Positions 5,825-6,954 of a DNA stretch of 6,954 nucleotides are shown here, one piece after another (positions within the stretch are counted from its first letter, which is position 1; each line of letters opens with the position of its first letter). The stretch is from JBGCDD01 sp045105075 (GTDB taxonomy: Bacteria > Pseudomonadota > Alphaproteobacteria > Rhodobacterales > Rhodobacteraceae), in NCBI GenBank assembly GCA_045105075.1, contig JBGCDD010000094.1:1-6954 (forward strand), in the 5' to 3' direction. The translations under genes were made by a program, and so were the position numbers. Under the pieces are notes generated by a model that made no database searches, had not been told where the DNA came from, and saw nothing but the letters and a program-made list of their open reading frames with translations.

Positions 5825-6940
5825 TTATCGTTGGCCAACACGCATATCTTTGAAAAGATTATTAAATTCGCGCGGCTGCGAACGCCAGTATTGCTTTGGC
5901 GCCGCGACCTGCGCCCCAAGGGCGGCGGCAGCATGCCAGGGCCAGCGCGGATCATAAAGCATAGCGCGGGCCAGTGCGATCATGTCTGCATCGCCGTTTT
6001 GCAAAATCTCCTCGGCCTGTTTGGGCTCGGTGATCAGCCCCACGGCCATTGTTGGCAGGCCAGTTTCGGCCTTGATCCTGGCGGCAAACGGCACCTGAAA
6101 ACCGGGCCCAACGGGGATTTTCTGCAAGGGCGAAACACCGCCTGTCGAGACATGGATCGCCGCACATCCGCGCGATTTGAGCGCGTGCACCAGCGTCAGC
6201 GTGCTGTCCAGATCCCAACCTTCGGGCACCCAATCCGTGGCCGAGACGCGCACCCAGACGGGTAGGTCCGCAGGCACGGCGGCTTTGACCGCGTCGAACA
6301 CCTCAAGCGGGAAGCGCATCCGTGCCTTAATATCGCCGCCGTAAGCATCGTTGCGCTGATTGGACAAAGGCGACAGGAACTGGTGCAGCAGATAGCCATG
6401 CGCCATGTGTAATTCGATGCCCTGAAACCCAAGGCGCACCGCGCGCAGGGCCGTTTGCACAAAGGCGTCTTTGACCCGCGCCAATCCCGCCGCGTCCAGC
6501 GCCATCGGCGCATCTTCGCTCGGCGCATGGGGCAGGGCAGAGGGCGCTTCTGCCTTCCAGCCGCGCGCCGCGTCCGGCAGGATTTGACCGCCACCATCCC
6601 ACGGCGCCTCACTAGAGGCTTTTCGCCCGGCATGTGCGATCTGGATGGTCAGTGGCATGTCGGACTGGCGGCGAATGGAGGCGATCACGCGGGCCAGCGC
6701 CGCTTCGTTTTCGTCACTATAAAGCCCCAGATCACCCGGCGTGATGCGCCCCTCGGGCGATACCGCCGTAGCCTCGATGATCATCATACCGGCACCCGAC
6801 ATGGCCAGATGACCAAGATGCATCAGATGCCAGTCCTGCGCAGAGCCGTCGATGGCCGAATACTGGCACATCGGCGCGATAACAATGCGGTTTGACAGGG
6901 CCAATTGGCCGATGTTCAGCGGTTCAAAAAGAAGGCTCAT
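5825..6940 (-). CDS. Old yellow enzyme family ene-reductase (XenA/YqjM type)
   Basis: A 371-residue FMN-dependent NAD(P)H:flavin oxidoreductase with a TIM-barrel fold, expected to reduce activated C=C bonds of enones or nitro groups of xenobiotics and oxidised metabolites. It belongs to the thermophilic-like/class II OYEs: Cys25 and Tyr27 lie in APMCQYS, the flavin-side Gln100 in IQIAHAGRKAS, and the substrate-binding His178 and His181 with Tyr183 in ELHMAHGYLLHQFLSP. These positions coincide with XenA numbering. FMN phosphate binding is served by the STGGVSP and AVGLITEP segments near the C-terminus, and a C-terminal Trp (QYWRSQPR, about 352) may enter the neighbouring active site as in XenA. 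The ATG at 6940 is preferred, with GGAG about 10 bases upstream; a TTG at 6946 would add two residues. It is the first gene of the visible operon; the promoter is outside the window or in the last few bases. Confidence 0.93.
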   Translation of the reverse strand: MSLLFEPLNIGQLALSNRIVIAPMCQYSAIDGSAQDWHLMHLGHLAMSGAGMMIIEATAVSPEGRITPGDLGLYSDENEAALARVIASIRRQSDMPLTIQIAHAGRKASSEAPWDGGGQILPDAARGWKAEAPSALPHAPSEDAPMALDAAGLARVKDAFVQTALRAVRLGFQGIELHMAHGYLLHQFLSPLSNQRNDAYGGDIKARMRFPLEVFDAVKAAVPADLPVWVRVSATDWVPEGWDLDSTLTLVHALKSRGCAAIHVSTGGVSPLQKIPVGPGFQVPFAARIKAETGLPTMAVGLITEPKQAEEILQNGDADMIALARAMLYDPRWPWHAAAALGAQVAAPKQYWRSQPREFNNLFKDMRVGQR

Positions 6941-6954
6941 GTACAAGTCTCCGC

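Noticed and set aside
5794..5955. Upstream start for the alcohol dehydrogenase
   Set aside because: It would add an arginine-rich leader overlapping the end of the ene-reductase gene; the ATG at 5793 has a well-placed GGGAG.

Overview
The window looks like a chromosomal or plasmid segment of an alphaproteobacterium, most likely a marine Rhodobacteraceae (Roseobacter-type). This is inferred from the protein style of the GC-rich metabolic genes, the serralysin-type RTX protein and the IS3-family remnants; no rRNA or other taxonomic marker is present. All four substantial gene blocks lie on the minus strand.

Layout. Positions 1-138 hold what appears to be the 3' tail of an IS3-family transposase and its right terminus (plus strand). 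Positions 139-587 are AT-richer and nearly empty. Positions 588-2069 encode an intact 493-residue secreted RTX/beta-helix protein. Positions 2323-3374 are a tyrosine recombinase pseudogene that has lost its N-terminus, has a frameshift, and seems to lack the catalytic HxxR segment. At 3374/3375 it abuts a badly decayed IS3-family element (3375 to about 4540) whose orfA and orfB can still be read in pieces. Positions 4621-6940 hold an intact two-gene operon, a XenA/YqjM-type ene-reductase followed by an iron-type alcohol dehydrogenase. This is ordinary core-like metabolism.

The most striking content is inside the dead IS. Reading the IS3 proteins across their breaks shows that short hairpin elements have been inserted at five places in orfA/orfB. 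On the plus strand each reads CCCCTCTC, then a hairpin of 18-26 bases whose sequence differs between copies, then TGCCGGGCA. The right end of a sixth copy starts the window, next to the other IS3 remnant. A further hairpin insertion (F) has a perfect 11-bp stem but different flanks. Two copies (A, B) add 15 codons in frame and are translated as PAGDL-containing peptides; the others break the reading frame. The combination of constant outer boxes and variable but self-complementary stems suggests a family of small palindromic mobile elements, comparable in behaviour to Rickettsia palindromic elements, which I do not recognise as a named family.

The left two-thirds is therefore a mobile-DNA graveyard carrying one intact cargo-like gene (the RTX protein), and the right third is a functional redox operon.
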